Origin: Osedax fenrisi
Taxonomy: Eukaryota; Annelida; Polychaeta; Sabellida; Siboglinidae
Assembly (NCBI GenBank): GCA_964019155.1
Contig: OZ025239.1
Span: 114,076,520 to 114,140,519, forward strand
DNA length: 64,000 bases
Direction: 5' to 3'
Part shown: positions 62,763-64,000 of the stretch, in pieces
Position numbering within the stretch: position 1 is the first letter of the stretch
Layout of the letters: every line of letters starts with the position of its first letter
The notes under the pieces: generated by a model
What the model was told of the DNA's origin: nothing
The model's database searches: none
The model's input: the letters and a program-made list of their open reading frames with translations, nothing else
Position numbers and translations under genes: made by a program

Positions 62763-63590
62763 CTTATTCGTATTAAAGAATTATAGTTTATTTAAGAACT
62801 TCATTATTTATAAATAAAAACTCAAGAAAATATAACGCGGTATAAGTACCATATACATATAGATTGACAACGGTATCAGTATCGTATCAGTATCGCTTAG
62901 CAACTGTATCAGTATCGTTTGATAGCAGTCTCAGTATCGTATCGTATTCAGTGGTAACAAGAGGATAAAACATATGACTGGGCAATACAGAAGTTGCTCC
63001 ATATCTTGATTCTCATAACGAATCTTAGTTCCTGCTTGTTCGGTGAGATGATCTAATCTACTAATTTTAATGTTTACAATATGCATATTAATATGCTCAA
63101 GTACCTCAACATATTTTATTACTAATTTATTTTTCTATCTATTGTTTTTTGATTACAATTATAGTAATAGAATGTATCTCATATTATCTTACAATAGAGG
63201 TATCTGCATTATTTAACTAAATCTATAAAATAATATTAATATCAGTATTATATTCTTACCATTATAATATAAATAATGTTATTATGATGATTGACAGTGG
63301 CGAGAGTAACTTCAAACAAATAATAAACCCAAAGGTCAATACTAATCAAAGATATTTCCTAAGATATTGGAACTACTGTCAAATATTAGCAAAATATACA
63401 ATAACATAAATCCGAAATAGCCCTAGTATACTTTAAATAATATATATATATATATATATATATAATTTAAAGTCCGCCATAATCCGAGTTTACTATTTAA
63501 TGTACAATCCGAGTCCTATATATCATAGCTAATATTGTATCATTCCGGTATCCATGACATACAGTACGATACCGGGACCGAATGGCAACA

Positions 63591-63627
<37 letters not shown>

Positions 63628-63675
63628 TATATTATTACTACGTATACGCGTGTGTCGACACATACGCCTACACAT
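62763..63675. other. AT-rich spacer
   Basis: A degenerate GTATCAGTATCG repeat at 62870-62950. TA arrays at 63440-63464 and 63594-63626. No gene recognised. Confidence 0.4.
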
Positions 63676-63709
63676 TATCGATATAAAGAAAGTTGTCTTT
63701 ATATCGACG
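63676..63709. mobile_element. 34 bp ends-only hAT MITE with 8 bp duplication
   Basis: Consists only of the two terminal repeats of the 24692/57948 MITE: TATCGATATAAAGAAAG and TCTTTATATCGACG with almost nothing between. CTACACAT flanks both sides perfectly (63668-63675, 63710-63717). Confidence 0.82.
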
Positions 63710-63797
63710 CTACACATACGCCTGTAGGCATACACGCGGGCATATGTAGGTGTTAACGTAGGTGTTAATGTGCTCGTGTCTGCGTCATCAGATCACC

Positions 63798-64000
<203 letters not shown>

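Overview
This window looks like a gene-poor, strongly AT-rich stretch of a eukaryotic nuclear genome, most likely an invertebrate animal. The signs are APE-type non-LTR retrotransposons of the CR1/L2/Jockey group and of an RTE-like group, a tRNA-derived SINE family, hAT-, pogo- and MULE-like short DNA transposons, very long TA, TTA and GTA microsatellites, and no operon-like gene packing. A sponge or another early-branching animal would fit, but the sequence does not prove it. I recognise no host protein-coding gene, rRNA gene or functional tRNA gene. Almost every long open frame is either a retrotransposon protein or an artefact of reading through a short tandem repeat.

Layout. 1-8.8 kb: micro- and minisatellites, a 912 bp fold-back element (4635-5546) and a 42 bp-unit minisatellite (7925-8420). 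8.8-12.8 kb: two plus-strand LINE reverse transcriptase (RT) remnants. 12.8-20 kb: AT-rich DNA, a run of perfect palindromes, a GC-richer promoter-like patch near 15.2-15.6 kb, a pogo-like element and copy 1 of a G-box family (family A). 20-30.7 kb: several decayed LINE ends, a SINE, a fold-back element, a family B transposon carrying a nested hAT MITE, a 26 bp minisatellite, a minus-strand LINE and an RTE fragment. 31.7-35.9 kb: the best preserved element, a LINE with overlapping ORF1 and ORF2 both open. 36-43 kb: SINEs, a CpG-rich regulatory-like patch (37.2-37.6 kb) and MITEs. 43.6-48.1 kb: family A copy 3 and a decayed minus-strand LINE related to the 32-36 kb element. 49-53.2 kb: RTE and CR1-like fragments, the latter interrupted by a 2528 bp hAT element with a perfect 8 bp target duplication. 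54-64 kb: an intact-looking SINE, more hAT- and MULE-like MITEs, LINE fragments, minisatellites and three tiny palindromic insertions.

How the parts relate. Autonomous LINEs supply the machinery that SINEs and truncated copies use. Their AT-rich 3' tails coincide with the longest TTA/AAT arrays. Three LINE 3' ends share a stem-loop whose 19-20 nt loop is conserved while its stem sequence changes with pairing kept; this is the best candidate here for a functional RNA signal. The DNA transposons are all non-autonomous in this window. The most unusual are 32-36 bp inverted-repeat-only insertions flanked by 7-8 bp duplications, and three families whose ends carry a tandemly doubled G-rich box.
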